Shown piece by piece: positions 26,452 through 37,113 of a stretch of DNA of 64,000 nt. Source of the DNA: Chiayiivirga flava (GTDB lineage Bacteria > Pseudomonadota > Gammaproteobacteria > Xanthomonadales > Xanthomonadaceae); the NCBI RefSeq assembly GCF_014202825.1, contig NZ_JACHHP010000003.1, positions 146,229-210,228 of the forward strand, given 5' to 3'. The translations under genes were made by a program, and so were the position numbers. Every line of letters starts with the position of its first letter. The first letter of the stretch is position 1. Under the pieces are notes generated by a model. It searched no databases. It saw only the letters and a program-made list of their open reading frames with translations, and was not told the origin of the DNA.

Positions 26452-26897
26452 CACCATTCGTCCTCGCCCGCGGGCAACGCACCGGCGGCGGATTTCGCGC
26501 GCCGCCGCACGATCACGGCGACCGCGATGCCGCCAGCCACCAGCACCAGCAGCGGGCCGAACCAGATCACGAACGTGCGCGCCTGCACCGGCGGTTTGTA
26601 GAGCACGAACTCGCTGTAGCGTTCGGTGAGGAAGCGCTTGATCTCGTCGTCGGACTTGCCGGCCTGCATGAGTTCGAACACTTCCTGGCGCAGATCGTGC
26701 GCGATCGGCGCGGTGGAATCGGCGAGCGACTGGTTCTGGCACATCACGCAGCGCAGTTCGGCGGCGAGGGCGCGGAAGCGGGCTTCCTCGGCGGCGTCCT
26801 TGAACGGAAGTGGATCGATGGCGAAGGCGCTGGTGCACAGGAGCAGCAGCGCGATGCAAATCGACGCCACCGTGCTCGCCTTTCTCCCTGCGATCAT
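26451..26897 (-). CDS. ccmH: Cytochrome c maturation thiol-disulfide protein CcmH
   Basis: A 148-residue periplasmic, C-terminally anchored thiol oxidoreductase that reduces apocytochrome c CXXCH sites. Signal peptide 1-26 ends AFA. The family motif RCVMCQNQSLADS has the redox pair C50/C53. One transmembrane helix lies at about 106-127, with a short cytosolic tail. ATG 26897 gives a signal peptide with R5 and K6. An alternative GTG at 26870 has AGGGAGAAAGG upstream but would leave no positive charge. The sequence around the ATG looks like half of a family C palindrome, so the present start may have been created by a repeat insertion. Confidence 0.9.
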   Translation of the reverse strand: MIAGRKASTVASICIALLLLCTSAFAIDPLPFKDAAEEARFRALAAELRCVMCQNQSLADSTAPIAHDLRQEVFELMQAGKSDDEIKRFLTERYSEFVLYKPPVQARTFVIWFGPLLVLVAGGIAVAVIVRRRAKSAAGALPAGEDEW

Positions 26898-26978
26898 CGG
26901 TGTAGCCGCGCTTGCCCTTCTCCACGTGATCGATGATCTACGCACGCTTGACGCGATCGACGGCGCAGCCCTGCTTGC

Positions 26979-27020
26979 CCTTCTCCCTGCGGGAGAAGGT
27001 GCCCGAAGGGCGGATGACGG
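26979..27020 (+). repeat. REP-like element, family C
   Basis: Stem CCTTCTCCC / GGGAGAAGG (26979-26999, loop TGC) is followed by tail TGCCCGAAGGGCGGATGACGG. The same stem and a similar tail recur at 50412-50627. A further partial half-element lies at about 26911-26923. It sits in the roughly 360-base gap that separates ccmG from ccmH; nothing else was found in that gap apart from the family B unit. Confidence 0.8.
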
Positions 27021-27149
27021 TTCGGGCGGAGCGGTGCGTCCGACATCTGCGAGGCGAGTGTTGATGTACTGCGCTGCTTCTTGCGCGATGCAGAGCGGGA
27101 GTAGTACGTGACGACTGCTCGGGTTGAATTCGCCCGGTCGCGAAAGCCC

Positions 27150-27187
27150 GGACCCTCTCCCCAACCCCTCTCCCGGTGGGAGAGGGG
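27150..27187 (-). repeat. REP-like element, family B
   Basis: Stem CCCCTCTCCC / GGGAGAGGGG (27165-27187, loop GGT) has a leftward tail GGACCCTCTCCCCAA. The same family occurs twice at 55685-55892. It lies in the ccmG-ccmH gap. Confidence 0.8.
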
Positions 27188-27259
27188 CAACTGCTCCCGG
27201 TGGGCGAGGGGCGATTGCTGCCGGTGGCATTGCGGCTGTCGGCGCTCGATTGTCGGACA

Positions 27260-27799
27260 TCATGGCGCGGCCTTCGCTTCGAGCAACGGAAAAATCCGCT
27301 GCTCGACGATCTGCGGCGTCAACGCGCCGATGTGCTTGAACCGCACGATGCCCTGCGCATCGACGAGAAAGGTTTCCGGTGCGCCGTAGATGCCGAAATC
27401 GATCGCGCTGCGGCCGTCTTCGTCGGCGAGGATCAGCGCGTACGGGTCGCCGAACTGCTGCAGCCAGCGCTGCGCGTCGTCCGGCGCATCCTTGTAGTTG
27501 TAACCGACCACGCGCAAGCGCCCGCTGCGCGCCAGCGCATCCACCACGGGATGCTCGACGCGGCATTCGGGGCACCAGCTGCCCCACACGTTGAGCAGGA
27601 ACGGCGCGCCGCGCAGGTCGTCCTGCGTGACCGTGCGCGACGGGTCGTGCAGCATCGGCAGCGAGAACGCCGGCAGCGGCTTGCCGATCAGCGGTGACGG
27701 AATCGCGTTGGGATCACGCACGCGATTGAGTTCGATGCCGGCGAACAGCAGCGCGGCCAGGGCGCCGAACAGGGCCAGCGGCAGCCAGCGTTTCCACAT
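27260..27799 (-). CDS. ccmG: Cytochrome c maturation thioredoxin-like protein CcmG/DsbE
   Basis: A 179-residue membrane-anchored periplasmic thioredoxin that hands electrons to CcmH or apocytochrome c. An N-terminal anchor is at about 5-22 (WLPLALFGALAALLFAG). The redox motif is WCPEC (C76, C79) within NVWGSWCPECRVEHP. The ending GIYGAPETFLVDAQGIVRF with a cis-Pro is typical of the family. The start overlaps the ccmF stop by one base (TGATG). Downstream, a REP-rich gap separates it from ccmH. Confidence 0.94.
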   Translation of the reverse strand: MWKRWLPLALFGALAALLFAGIELNRVRDPNAIPSPLIGKPLPAFSLPMLHDPSRTVTQDDLRGAPFLLNVWGSWCPECRVEHPVVDALARSGRLRVVGYNYKDAPDDAQRWLQQFGDPYALILADEDGRSAIDFGIYGAPETFLVDAQGIVRFKHIGALTPQIVEQRIFPLLEAKAAP

Positions 27800-29775
27800 C
27801 AGGCGGTGCCCTGCGCCGGACGCAACGCGGGCGCATCGACGGCCTCGCGGTCGACGGCCAGCTCGCGCCGGAAGCGGCGATCGGCCGCGGCCACGAAGCC
27901 GCCGAGCATCATCATCAGCGCACCGAGCCAGATCCAGCGGATGAAGGGCTTGACGTAGATGCGCACCGCCCACGCGCCGCCGCCGCCGAGCGGTTCGCCC
28001 AGCGCCACGTACAGATCGCGCGTGAAGCCCGGATCGATCGCGGCTTCGGTCATGATCTGGCCGCCGCTGGCATAGCCGCGTTTTTCCGGATGCAGCGTCG
28101 CGATCAACGCGTCGTTGCGATAGACGTGCACGGTGCCGCGGTCGGAGGTGTAGTTCGGCCCTTCGTGGTGTTCGACGCCGGCAAACTCGAAGTGATACCC
28201 GCGCACGTCCGTGCTGTCGCCGGCGCGCATCGCCAGATCCTTCTCGATGCCCGTGCTTTCCACCAGCAGCACGCCGAGCACGAACACGCCCAGGCCCGCA
28301 TGTGCGAGCACCATGCCGAGCATCTCGGGCGTGAAGCGGCGACCGCGCGGCGCCTGCGTCATGCGGCGCCACACGAAGAGCAGCGTGCCGGCGAGGATCC
28401 ACACCCCGGCGCCGATGCCGAGCAGCGATTTCCACGTGAAGCCGTCGCCGAGCAGCCATGCGATGCCGACGCCCACCACCACCGCCGCGAGTCCGATGCG
28501 CAGCAGCGGCGCGAAGCGCGAGGGCTCCTCGCGCTGCCAGCGCGCAAACGGACCGAACGGGATCAGCAGCGCCACCGGCGCCATCAGCAGCATGAACTGC
28601 AGGCTGAAATACGGCGGGCCGACGGAAATCTTGCCGAGGTTCAAGGCCTCGAACAGCAGCGGCGACAACGTGCCGATCAGCACCATCGCGCAGGCCGCGC
28701 TGAAGAGCAGGTTGTTGAGCAGGATCAGCGTCTCGCGCGAGAGCGGCGCGAACGGCTTGCCGCCGGCCACCTTCGGCGCACGCAGCGCGTACAGCGCGAG
28801 CGAGCCGCCGATGGTGACGAGCAGGAAGACGAGGATGTACATGCCGCGCGCCGGATCGGACGCAAACGCGTGCACCGAGGTCAGCACGCCCGAGCGCACG
28901 ATGAAGGTGCCGAGCAGCGACAACGAAAACGCCGCGATGGCGAGCAGCAGCGTCCAGCCGCGGAAGCTGCCGCGTTTCTCGGTGACGGCCTGCGAATGGA
29001 TCAGCGCCGTGCCGACCAGCCACGGCATGAAGCTCGCATTTTCGACCGGATCCCAGAACCACCAGCCGCCCCAGCCAAGTTCGTAATAGGCCCACCACGA
29101 ACCGAGCGCGATGCCGAGCGTGAGGAACCCCCAGGCCACGTTGGTCCACGGCCGCGACCAGCGCACCCAGCGCTGGTCCATCTCACCGCCGAGCAGCGCC
29201 GCGATCGCAAACGCGAACGCCACCGCGAAGCCGACGTAGCCGGCGTACAGCATCGGCGGATGCACGATCAGGCCGAAGTCCTGCAGCAGCGGATTGAGGT
29301 CGCGGCCCTCGGCCACGGCCGGCAGCAGTCGCGCGAACGGGTTCGATGTCCACGCGGTGAACAGCAGGAATCCCACGCTGACGATGCCGAGCACGCCGAG
29401 CACGCGCGCCACGACGGCATCGGGCAGGCTGCGGCTGAAGGCGGCCACCGCAATGGTCCACGCCGCGAGGATCAACACCCACAGCAGCAGCGAACCCTCG
29501 TGCGCGCCCCACACCGCCGAGAACCGGTACGGCAGCGGCAGCAGCGAGTTGGAATTCTGCGCAACGTACGCGACGGAAAAATCCTGCTGCACGAACGCGA
29601 CGGTGAGGATGCCGAACGCGAGCGCGACAAAGACGAACTGGCCATACGCGGCGGGGCGCGCGACGGCCATCAGCGCCGGGTTGTTGCGCCACGCGCCGAG
29701 CAGCGGCAGCGTGGCCTGCGCGACCGCCAGCAGCAGCGCGAGGACGAGCGCGAAATTGCCGAGTTCGGGCAGCAT
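27799..29775 (-). CDS. ccmF: Cytochrome c heme lyase subunit CcmF
   Basis: A 658-residue polytopic inner-membrane protein, the core of the heme lyase that attaches heme to apocytochrome c. Some 14-15 hydrophobic helices are visible. The WWD heme-handling motif WGGWWFWDPVENASFMPW is near residue 240. Conserved His residues appear in WGAHEGSLLLW, IVHPPMLY and ALIHSQAVTEKRGSF. Length is normal. It starts after a 256-base gap filled with family A repeats and overlaps ccmG by one base. Confidence 0.95.
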   Translation of the reverse strand: MLPELGNFALVLALLLAVAQATLPLLGAWRNNPALMAVARPAAYGQFVFVALAFGILTVAFVQQDFSVAYVAQNSNSLLPLPYRFSAVWGAHEGSLLLWVLILAAWTIAVAAFSRSLPDAVVARVLGVLGIVSVGFLLFTAWTSNPFARLLPAVAEGRDLNPLLQDFGLIVHPPMLYAGYVGFAVAFAFAIAALLGGEMDQRWVRWSRPWTNVAWGFLTLGIALGSWWAYYELGWGGWWFWDPVENASFMPWLVGTALIHSQAVTEKRGSFRGWTLLLAIAAFSLSLLGTFIVRSGVLTSVHAFASDPARGMYILVFLLVTIGGSLALYALRAPKVAGGKPFAPLSRETLILLNNLLFSAACAMVLIGTLSPLLFEALNLGKISVGPPYFSLQFMLLMAPVALLIPFGPFARWQREEPSRFAPLLRIGLAAVVVGVGIAWLLGDGFTWKSLLGIGAGVWILAGTLLFVWRRMTQAPRGRRFTPEMLGMVLAHAGLGVFVLGVLLVESTGIEKDLAMRAGDSTDVRGYHFEFAGVEHHEGPNYTSDRGTVHVYRNDALIATLHPEKRGYASGGQIMTEAAIDPGFTRDLYVALGEPLGGGGAWAVRIYVKPFIRWIWLGALMMMLGGFVAAADRRFRRELAVDREAVDAPALRPAQGTA

Positions 29776-29795
29776 CAGCGGTGCGCTCTGTCTGG

Positions 29796-29999
29796 CCCTT
29801 CCCCCTTCACGGGGGAAGGGTTGGGATGGGGGTGGCTGATGATCCTGGTTGGCGTTTTTCCGCTGTCGAAATGCATGAGATCACCAGCAAGGGCGAGATC
29901 GGGGGCGACCCGCATCCCAACCCTTTCCCCGTGAAAGGGGAAGGGCTTTCGAGCAAAAGCCACCCTCATTCCAACCCTTCCCCCGTCACGGGGGAAGGG
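29796..29999. repeat. Cluster of three family A REP-like elements
   Basis: Element one has stem CCCTTCCCCC / GGGGGAAGGG (29796-29820) with tail TTGGGATGGGGGTGG. Element two is an imperfect copy in the opposite orientation (about 29910-29945, CCCTTTCCCC / GGGGAAGGG). Element three (about 29960-29999) is again reversed, with CCCTTCCCCC / GGGGGAAGGG and tail CCACCCTCATTCCAA. They fill the gap between ccmE and ccmF. Nothing else is seen in the gap. Confidence 0.85.
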
Positions 30000-30031
30000 C
30001 TCGAAAGCGCGTGGCGGACTGCACGTCGAGC

Positions 30032-30493
30032 TCACTGCTGCGTGCCTTCGGTCGCCGGCACGTTGTGCTTCTGGTGCGCGATGCCCATCTTTTCCGCCAC
30101 TTCGCGCGGCATGTAGGTTTCGTCGTGCTTGGCCAGCACCTCGCTCGCGACGAACTGGCCGTCGACCAGCGCGCCGGTCGCGATCACGGCCTGCTTCTCG
30201 CGGAAGAGGTCGGGCAGGATGCCGCTGTAGCGCACGGTCATGTCGCCGTCGCCGTCGGTCACGACGAACTGCGCATCGAGCGTGCCCTCGGTGCGACGCA
30301 GCGAGCCTTCCTTGACCATGCCGCCGAGGCGGAAGCGTTGCTGGTCGCGCGCCTGCCCGCCGAGCACCTCCGAGGGCGTGTAGAGATACGACAGGTTCTG
30401 CTGCAGGGCGATGGCCACCAGCGCCACGGCGGTGCCGGACGCAAGCAGCAGCACCACGAGCAGCAGAAGGCGGCGGCGGCGGACGGGGTTCAT
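30032..30493 (-). CDS. ccmE: Heme chaperone CcmE
   Basis: A 153-residue membrane-anchored periplasmic heme chaperone. N-terminal basic residues RRRR precede one helix at about 9-29. The OB-fold beta domain runs about 35-130. The covalent heme-binding histidine is H123 in AKHDETYMP, with Y127 following, as in the family. It receives heme from CcmC and passes it to CcmF. The start overlaps the ccmD stop by four bases (ATGA). Confidence 0.95.
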   Translation of the reverse strand: MNPVRRRRLLLLVVLLLASGTAVALVAIALQQNLSYLYTPSEVLGGQARDQQRFRLGGMVKEGSLRRTEGTLDAQFVVTDGDGDMTVRYSGILPDLFREKQAVIATGALVDGQFVASEVLAKHDETYMPREVAEKMGIAHQKHNVPATEGTQQ

Positions 30494-30681
30494 GGATCGA
30501 CGCTCTGGTTGCGGGTCTGTTTCTTCGCCGCATCGCGGCGGACGCGGCTGCGGATGTCGGCCAGCACGTGGCGCTTGCGCAGCCACGGCATCGCCAGATC
30601 CCACAGCAGCATCAGCACGAACACGGCGTAGCAGGTCCACACGTACGGGCCGTAGCCGTCCATCGCAAACAGCGCGCTCAT
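30490..30681 (-). CDS. ccmD: Heme exporter accessory protein CcmD
   Basis: A 63-residue small inner-membrane protein that helps release holo-CcmE from the CcmABC complex. One hydrophobic helix lies at about 13-32 ([20 protein letters not shown]), followed by a basic cytosolic tail ([17 protein letters not shown]), the normal CcmD layout. Identification leans on its position between ccmC and ccmE, with ATGA overlaps on both sides. Confidence 0.9.
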   Translation of the reverse strand: MSALFAMDGYGPYVWTCYAVFVLMLLWDLAMPWLRKRHVLADIRSRVRRDAAKKQTRNQSVDP

Positions 30682-31427
30682 GGCGCGATCCCGGCGCTGC
30701 GTCGCGCCCAGTCCTTGCCGCTTTCAAGATCCAGCATCGCCACGCGCGTGCGCGCCAGCAAGGACGCCACGAACCACAATTTGGTGCCGAAGGTCATCGC
30801 GAGCAGCGGCGCGATCATGCTGCTGTGCATCGTCGACTCGCGGAACAGGCGGATCGTGGCGCCCTGGTGCAGGGTGTTCCACCATTCGACCGAGAAGTGC
30901 ACGATGGGAACATTCACCACGCCGATCAGGGCAAGGAAGCAGGCCGCACGCGCTGCCGCGCGGCGGTCCTCGATGGCGGCGTACAGGCCGATCACGCCCA
31001 GGTAGAGGAACAGCAGCACCAGCTCGGAGGTGAGGCGTGCGTCCCAGGTCCACCACGTGCCCCACATCGGCTTGCCCCACACCGCGCCGGTGATCAGCGT
31101 GACGAGCGTGAACGCAGCGCCGATCGGGGCGCAGCACATCGCCAGCGTTTCGGAAATCTTGATCCGCCACACCAGCGCGATGAACGCATTGACACCCATC
31201 ACGCCGTAGATGAACAGGCTCATCCACGCCGACGGCACGTGCACGAAGAGGATGCGGTAGCTGTCGCCCTGCTGGTAGTCGGCCGGCACCGAGAACAGGC
31301 CCGCGTACATGCCCCACAGCAGCAGCGGCGTGGCCACGAGGTACAGCCACGGCGCCCAGCGCCCGGCAACGGCGTGGAACACCGGCGGCGAGCCGAATTG
31401 GTGGAACCAGCGCAGCAGTGGATTCAT
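30678..31427 (-). CDS. ccmC: Heme-handling protein CcmC
   Basis: A 249-residue inner-membrane protein with six helices that presents heme to CcmE. The WWD motif is [17 protein letters not shown] (W125 to D129 core). Conserved histidines are in [10 protein letters not shown] (H63) and WNTLHQG. Length is typical. The start overlaps the ccmB stop by four bases and the end overlaps ccmD by four bases. Confidence 0.95.
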   Translation of the reverse strand: MNPLLRWFHQFGSPPVFHAVAGRWAPWLYLVATPLLLWGMYAGLFSVPADYQQGDSYRILFVHVPSAWMSLFIYGVMGVNAFIALVWRIKISETLAMCCAPIGAAFTLVTLITGAVWGKPMWGTWWTWDARLTSELVLLFLYLGVIGLYAAIEDRRAAARAACFLALIGVVNVPIVHFSVEWWNTLHQGATIRLFRESTMHSSMIAPLLAMTFGTKLWFVASLLARTRVAMLDLESGKDWARRSAGIAP

Positions 31428-32107
31428 GGCATCGCGATCCGTAGCGCGGCCGCTGCGGCCAGCGGCGCGAGCACCGCGCCCAGCGCCAGTCCGGCGCCGA
31501 GCAGCAGCAGCGCGCCTTGATGGGGAAGACCCTGGGCCGCGGCCATCACGCTGCCGGCGCCGAAGATCAGCACGGGCACGTACAGCGGCAGCGAAAGCAG
31601 GGCGAGCAGCATACCAGAGCGCCGCATGCCGACCGTCAGCGCCACCACCACGGCCCCGATCAGGCTCAGCAGCGGCGTGCCGAGCGCAAGCGATGCCAGC
31701 AGCACCGGCAATTGCGCCGCCGGCAGGCCGAGCAGGGCGGCGAACAGCGGCGTCGCGACGATCAGCGGCAGCGCCGTGCTGAGCCAGTGCACGAGGATCT
31801 TGCACGCCACCAGCAGCGCCAGCGGCTGTGGCGCGAGCAGCAGCTGTTCGAGGCTGCCGTCGTCCAGATCGCCGCGGAACAGCGTGTCGAGCGACAGCAG
31901 GCCCGCGAGCAGCAGCGCCACCCAGATCACCGCCGGTGCGATGCGCGCGAGGATCGCGGGCTCGGGCCCCAGCGCGAACGGGAACAGGCTGATCACCAGC
32001 AGTGCGAACAGCACCGGGCTCAAGGCGTCGCCGCGGCGCCGCCAGAGCAGGCGAAGGTCGCGCTGCAGCAGCGCGCGGCAGGCCGAGGTTGCGGTGGCCT
32101 CACGCAT
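31424..32107 (-). CDS. ccmB: Heme exporter membrane subunit CcmB
   Basis: A 227-residue membrane subunit of the CcmABCD ATP-driven complex. An N-terminal cytosolic [19 protein letters not shown] is followed by six hydrophobic segments. It contains [20 protein letters not shown], the cytosolic loop characteristic of CcmB that contacts CcmA. ATG 32107 has GGA eight bases upstream and overlaps ccmA by eight bases. An in-frame ATG at 32116 adds three residues and cannot be excluded. Confidence 0.94.
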   Translation of the reverse strand: MREATATSACRALLQRDLRLLWRRRGDALSPVLFALLVISLFPFALGPEPAILARIAPAVIWVALLLAGLLSLDTLFRGDLDDGSLEQLLLAPQPLALLVACKILVHWLSTALPLIVATPLFAALLGLPAAQLPVLLASLALGTPLLSLIGAVVVALTVGMRRSGMLLALLSLPLYVPVLIFGAGSVMAAAQGLPHQGALLLLGAGLALGAVLAPLAAAAALRIAMP

Positions 32108-32753
32108 GGGCCGCATCCAGGGTCAGGGTGCGGGTGCGGACCGCGCCGGTCGCGTAGGCGCCGTGGCTGGTGATCAATGCCGCGCCGCCTTTTGCGAGGT
32201 GACGTTCCACCAGCCGGTTGACCAGTCCGATGCCGGCCAGATCCAGGTTCGCGTACGGCTCGTCCAGCAACCACAGCCGCGCCGGCACCAGCAGCAGGCG
32301 CGCCAGCGCCAGGCGCTTGCGCTGTCCGGCGGAGAATTGCCGCGCCGGCGCGTCCTCGAACCCGGCAAGCCCCACGCTCGCGAGCGCCATGTCCACGGTG
32401 ATGCCGCTGCGACAGCCGTAGAGCCCGATCGCGAAACGCAGGTTCTCGCTTGCGCTCAGTTCGCCCTTGTGCCCGAGCAGATGCCCGAGCAGGGCGCTCA
32501 CCTGCGCGATGCGATCGCGCCCCGCGCGTTCGCCATCGACGAAGATCTGGCCCTGCGCGCCGTCGAGCAGGCCCGCCAGCACCCGCAGCAGGGTCGTCTT
32601 GCCGCTGCCGTTACCGCCGTGCACGAGCAGCGCCTCGCCGCTGCCGACCTGGAGGTCGAGCGGGCCGAAGACGGGGTCGTCGTTGCGGCAGAAGCGCAGT
32701 CCGCGGGCCTCCAGCAGCGGTGCGGGGGCGGGCGGATCGGAAAAGTCGGTCAT
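32100..32753 (-). CDS. ccmA: Heme exporter ATP-binding subunit CcmA
   Basis: A 217-residue ABC ATPase and first gene of the cytochrome c maturation operon. Walker A GGNGSGKT is at 46-53, a short signature region [12 protein letters not shown] at 141 onward and Walker [13 protein letters not shown] at 161-171; TSHGAYA supplies the H-loop. It powers release of heme-loaded CcmE by the CcmABCD complex. ATG 32753 is chosen; ATG 32765 would add four residues. It is divergent from the S8 protease gene, 189 bases away, and that gap must hold the operon promoter. Confidence 0.94.
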   Translation of the reverse strand: MTDFSDPPAPAPLLEARGLRFCRNDDPVFGPLDLQVGSGEALLVHGGNGSGKTTLLRVLAGLLDGAQGQIFVDGERAGRDRIAQVSALLGHLLGHKGELSASENLRFAIGLYGCRSGITVDMALASVGLAGFEDAPARQFSAGQRKRLALARLLLVPARLWLLDEPYANLDLAGIGLVNRLVERHLAKGGAALITSHGAYATGAVRTRTLTLDAAHA

Positions 32754-32942
32754 GAGGCGCGGCATGCTACCGACTCGCCAAAACCCGGTCCATGCCGACG
32801 GGCGCTGGACCTTGCGCATCGCACGACGAATTCGCCGATGCACGGCGTGATCCGGACAGCGCTCACGCGGCGTATGTCCCTTCGTTGCGCCGGTGACCCC
32901 ACTCGGTACACTGCCGCCTTTCCCGTTGTCGTGGAGCCGTTC

Positions 32943-35900
32943 ATGCGCAGCACTCCCCTTGCCGTCGCGTTGTTGCTTGCCCTCGCCGGCGGCGCGTCCG
33001 CCGCCACCGATCCGCAGGCACTGCCGCACGCGGCAAAGACCGATGCAGCGCAGGTTCGCAGCCTCTACATCGTGCGTTTCGACGAGCCGCCCGTGGCGGC
33101 GTTCCGCGGCGATGCCGACCGCTTCCCGAAACTCGCCGGGCTCAAGGCCACCAGCCCCGCCGTCACCGGCGAACGCAAGCTCGACATGAACAGCGCCGCG
33201 ACCAAGGCCTACCGCGGCGCCCTGACACAGCTGCGCGAAACGCGCCTGGCCAGCGCCGCCGTCGCGTTCGGCCGGCCGCTCGAACCGCTGTTCGTCTACG
33301 ACGTGGCGCTCAACGGCGTGGCGCTGGAGCTGACCGCCGCCGAAGCCGCTGCGCTGACGCGCCACGAGGGCGTGGCCGCGGTCGAGAAGGAGCGCGTGCA
33401 CCGCATGCACACGGACGCCGGTCCGCGCTGGATCGGCGCCGATGCGATCTGGACCGCGGCCGCACCGGAAGGCAACCGCGGCGAAGGCGTCATCGTGGGC
33501 GTGATCGATTCGGGCATCAATCGCACGCATCCCTCGTTCGCCGGCACCGGCCCGAACGACGGCTTCGTGCACGCCAATCCCGCGGGCGCGTTCCTCGGCC
33601 AGTGCGCGACGAACGCCGCGCTGTGCAACGGCAAACTCGTCGGCATCCACGATTTCACCGTCTGCACCGGCGTGCACAACAGCAGCGAGTGCGACGACCG
33701 CGAAGCCAACGACGGCAGCGACGTCGACGGCCACGGCAGCCACGTGGCCGGCACCGCGGTGGGCAACACGCTGACCGCGTCGTTCGATCTGGGCAGCGGC
33801 GCGACCACGCGCACGCTCTCGGGCGTGGCGCCGCACGCGAATCTCGCCACGTACAAGGCCTGCGAAGAGGAGGAAACCTGTCGCGGCACCTGGCTCGTCG
33901 CGGCGGTGAACCAGGCCACGGCCGACGGCGTGGACGTGATCAACTACTCGATCGGCGGCGCGCCGTACAGTCCGTGGGACGACGGCATCGCGCTCGCGAT
34001 GCTGGCCGCGCGCGAGGCCGGCATCACCGTCGTGACCTCGGCCGGCAACGACGGTCCCGGCCCCGAAACCGTCAGCTCGTCCGGCAATGCACCGTGGGTG
34101 CTGGCGGTGGCCAATGCGACGCACGACCGCATCATCGCCAACCGTCTCGAAAGCCTCAGCGGCGGCGCGACGCCGCCGCCGTCCGGCGGCGTGCTGGTGG
34201 GCGCGGGTGCGACCGCGGGTGTCGGGCCTGTGCCGATCGTGTACGCGGGCAACTTCGGCTCGGCGCTGTGCGCCACCGGGGACCGGGTCGACGACCTGCC
34301 GCCGAGCACCGCCACCAACCCCTGGGCGACGCCGGTGTTCAGCGGCCAGATCGTGGTCTGCGACCGCGGCATCTACGCGCGCACGATCAAGGGCCTGAAC
34401 GTGAAAAACGCCGGCGGCGCCGGCATGGTGCTGGTCAACGGCGCGGCCGACGGCGAGCTGGTGGTGGCCGACGAGCACGAACTGCCCGCCACGCACCTGG
34501 GTTTCACCGCCGGCACGGCGCTCAAGACCTGGCTCGCGAGCGGAACCGGCCACAGCGGCCGCCTGGGCGGCGCCACGATCGCCAGTCTTCCGAGCAACGG
34601 CAACGTGTTGAACGTGTCCAGCAGCCGCGGGCCGGTCGAACCGTTCGGCCTGATGAAACCCAACCTCACCGCGCCCGGCACCGACATCGTCGCGGCCGCC
34701 GGCAGCGGCAACGATTTCGCGTTCCTGAGCGGAACCTCGATGGCGTCGCCGCACGTGGCCGGTGCCGCTGCGCTGCTGCGCGGCGCGCACCCGTCGTGGG
34801 GACCGGACGAGATCACCACCGCCCTCACCACCACCGCGCGTCCGGTGGTGAAGGATTACGACGGCTCGCCCGCGGGCATCTTCGACCAGGGCGCCGGCGT
34901 GGTCGATCTGGCGCTGGCACTCGACAGCGGCCTGTCGTTTCCGGTGACCCGCGCGCAATTCCTGTCGGCCGACATCGGCAACATGTCCGTGTCGACCGAG
35001 CTGAACCTGCCGTCGCTGGTCGATCCGCTCTGTGTCGAGACCTGCACCTTCACCCGCACGGTCAAGGCGCTGGCGGCCGGCACGTGGCGTGCCGCAGCGA
35101 GCCTGCCCGGCGCCACCGTGAGCGTGAGCCCGAGCGAGTTCACCCTCGCCGCAAACGCGACGCAGCTGGTGTCGGTCACCGTCGACGTGCCGGTCGCGCG
35201 GCTCGGCGACACGCTCGAAGGCGGCGTGACCTTCACCCGCGACGGCGGCGGTGCGTCGGCCGCGCGCCTGCCGCTGGCCGTGGTGGTTTCGCCGGGCGTC
35301 GCACCGAGCCTCGTGCAGATCGACAGCGCGGGCGAATCCGGGTTCGAGGACATCGCCGTGTCCGAACTCGTCGGCCTGCAGGACGCGCGGTTCGCCGGCA
35401 CCCGTCTCGTCGCGCCCACGCGCGCCACGCTGACGCTCAGGCAGGACACCACCTCGGACGATCCGTACAACGGCTTCCTGCCGATCGACGCGGGCGAGAA
35501 GTGGATCCTGCTGACCGTGCAGGAAGACGGCCCCGCGCGCGTGCTGGCGGACGTGACCTCGGCCACGGCCGACGACATCGACCTGTACGTCGGTTTCGAC
35601 GCCAACGGCGACGGCTATCCGCAGGAAGAGGAACTGGTGTGCCGATCGGCCACCGCATCGGCCACCGAGCGCTGCATCGACGATCCGATCCAGGCGCAGG
35701 CCGGCGATCGCTTCTGGGTGCTGCCGCAGAACTGGCGCGTGCCCGGCGACACCACCTCGCCGATCACCACCGACGCGGTGCAGCTCTCGGCCGCCGTGGT
35801 CAGCCTCGTGCCGCACAACGGCGAACTGGTGGCGACCGGTCCCGGCCACAGCGAGACCAACCAGGACTTCGACATCCGTGCCGCATGGAACGTGCCGACG

Positions 35901-37103
35901 CTGCTGCCCGGCGACACGCGCTGGGGCGCCGTGCTGATGGCCGCCGAGCCGGGCCAGCCGGCGGGCGCGGGCAACATCCTGATCGAACTGCGCCGCGCGG
36001 CCAGCGGTGCATCGTCGCCGCAGGTGCTGGCGCCGGGCGCGACGCGCACCCTGTCGCTCGCCGCCGGCAAGGCGCAGGACAGGCTCTACATCGACGTGCC
36101 GCCGAACGCGACCGGCCTCACCGCGACCACGGCCGGCAGCGGCGAGATCGATCTGTACGTGGCAAACGCGGGCACGCCGTCGAGCCCGGCCATCGCCGCC
36201 GCGCCCGCGCGCGGCGCTGCGGCCGGCACGTCGATCCATGCCGGCGCCGCCGAAACCCTCACGCTGACCGGCGCCGCCCTCACGCCCGGGCGCTGGTACG
36301 TGACGCCGGTCAATGCCGGTGCCACGCCGGCCACGTTCACGCTCAAGGTGGACCTTGCCTACGGCAGCGCACGCCCGCAACCGGCGTTCGGCCCGTATTT
36401 CAACCCGGCGCGCTCCGGCGCGGGACTGTTCCTGTTCCCGTCGGGCGATGCCTGGGGCCTTGCGTGGTACACCTACCTGCAGGACGGCTCGCCGACCTGG
36501 TACCTCGGCGTGCTGACCGCGCCGACGGCCAACCAGGGCGTCTGGACCGTCGACCTGCAGCGCCAGGCCTGGAACGGCGAGGCCTCGAACGGCACCAAGG
36601 TCGGCCAGGCCCAGCTCGCCTTCACCGACGCCACGCACTTCACCTTCAGCTGGAACCTCGACGGCGAAAGCGGCAGCGAGCCGATGAGCTTCATCGACGG
36701 TGGCGACTGTCCGAGCCTGGACGGCAGCGTGGCGCCGCTGAGCGGCCTGTGGTTCTCGCCGGCACAGTCGGGCTACGGCTACAGCATCACCGCGTACCCG
36801 GGCCTGGAGAGCAACGGCGCATACTTCTACGACGATCTCGGCCTGCCGCGCTGGGCCATCGGCAACCGCGTGCCGTTCGAAGGCGGCGAACGCACGATGG
36901 CGCTGGTGCAGCAGAACGGCTTCTGCCCGCTGTGCACGTGGGCTGCGCCGACCAGCGTCGAGATCGGCACGCTCACCCGCACCTACACCGATGCCGCCAA
37001 CGGCCGCATCGCGGTCGATCTGGAACTGGCGGCACCGGCCACCGGCACCTGGAGCGTGGACCTGCCGGTGACGCGCGTATCCAATGCGCTGACGTGCCAG
37101 TGA
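32943..37103 (+). CDS. Secreted S8 subtilisin-family protease with PA domain
   Basis: A 1386-residue secreted serine protease. GGAG lies about six bases before ATG 32943; signal peptide about 1-20. An inhibitor-I9-like prodomain is at about 35-150 ([15 protein letters not shown]). The catalytic triad is D189 (GVIDSG), H264 (DGHGSHVAG) and S599 (GTSMASPH). A PA (protease-associated) insert lies between His and Ser, about 400-530. Beyond 640 come a fibronectin-like domain and pre-peptidase-like beta domains. The C-terminal about 250 residues contain two Gly/Trp-rich units ([20 protein letters not shown] and [16 protein letters not shown]). It lacks the FxDGFE tail found on other exported proteins here. 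The aminotransferase follows 10 bases after its stop. Confidence 0.93.
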   Translation: MRSTPLAVALLLALAGGASAATDPQALPHAAKTDAAQVRSLYIVRFDEPPVAAFRGDADRFPKLAGLKATSPAVTGERKLDMNSAATKAYRGALTQLRETRLASAAVAFGRPLEPLFVYDVALNGVALELTAAEAAALTRHEGVAAVEKERVHRMHTDAGPRWIGADAIWTAAAPEGNRGEGVIVGVIDSGINRTHPSFAGTGPNDGFVHANPAGAFLGQCATNAALCNGKLVGIHDFTVCTGVHNSSECDDREANDGSDVDGHGSHVAGTAVGNTLTASFDLGSGATTRTLSGVAPHANLATYKACEEEETCRGTWLVAAVNQATADGVDVINYSIGGAPYSPWDDGIALAMLAAREAGITVVTSAGNDGPGPETVSSSGNAPWVLAVANATHDRIIANRLESLSGGATPPPSGGVLVGAGATAGVGPVPIVYAGNFGSALCATGDRVDDLPPSTATNPWATPVFSGQIVVCDRGIYARTIKGLNVKNAGGAGMVLVNGAADGELVVADEHELPATHLGFTAGTALKTWLASGTGHSGRLGGATIASLPSNGNVLNVSSSRGPVEPFGLMKPNLTAPGTDIVAAAGSGNDFAFLSGTSMASPHVAGAAALLRGAHPSWGPDEITTALTTTARPVVKDYDGSPAGIFDQGAGVVDLALALDSGLSFPVTRAQFLSADIGNMSVSTELNLPSLVDPLCVETCTFTRTVKALAAGTWRAAASLPGATVSVSPSEFTLAANATQLVSVTVDVPVARLGDTLEGGVTFTRDGGGASAARLPLAVVVSPGVAPSLVQIDSAGESGFEDIAVSELVGLQDARFAGTRLVAPTRATLTLRQDTTSDDPYNGFLPIDAGEKWILLTVQEDGPARVLADVTSATADDIDLYVGFDANGDGYPQEEELVCRSATASATERCIDDPIQAQAGDRFWVLPQNWRVPGDTTSPITTDAVQLSAAVVSLVPHNGELVATGPGHSETNQDFDIRAAWNVPTLLPGDTRWGAVLMAAEPGQPAGAGNILIELRRAASGASSPQVLAPGATRTLSLAAGKAQDRLYIDVPPNATGLTATTAGSGEIDLYVANAGTPSSPAIAAAPARGAAAGTSIHAGAAETLTLTGAALTPGRWYVTPVNAGATPATFTLKVDLAYGSARPQPAFGPYFNPARSGAGLFLFPSGDAWGLAWYTYLQDGSPTWYLGVLTAPTANQGVWTVDLQRQAWNGEASNGTKVGQAQLAFTDATHFTFSWNLDGESGSEPMSFIDGGDCPSLDGSVAPLSGLWFSPAQSGYGYSITAYPGLESNGAYFYDDLGLPRWAIGNRVPFEGGERTMALVQQNGFCPLCTWAAPTSVEIGTLTRTYTDAANGRIAVDLELAAPATGTWSVDLPVTRVSNALTCQ

Positions 37104-37113
37104 CGCCTCGGGC

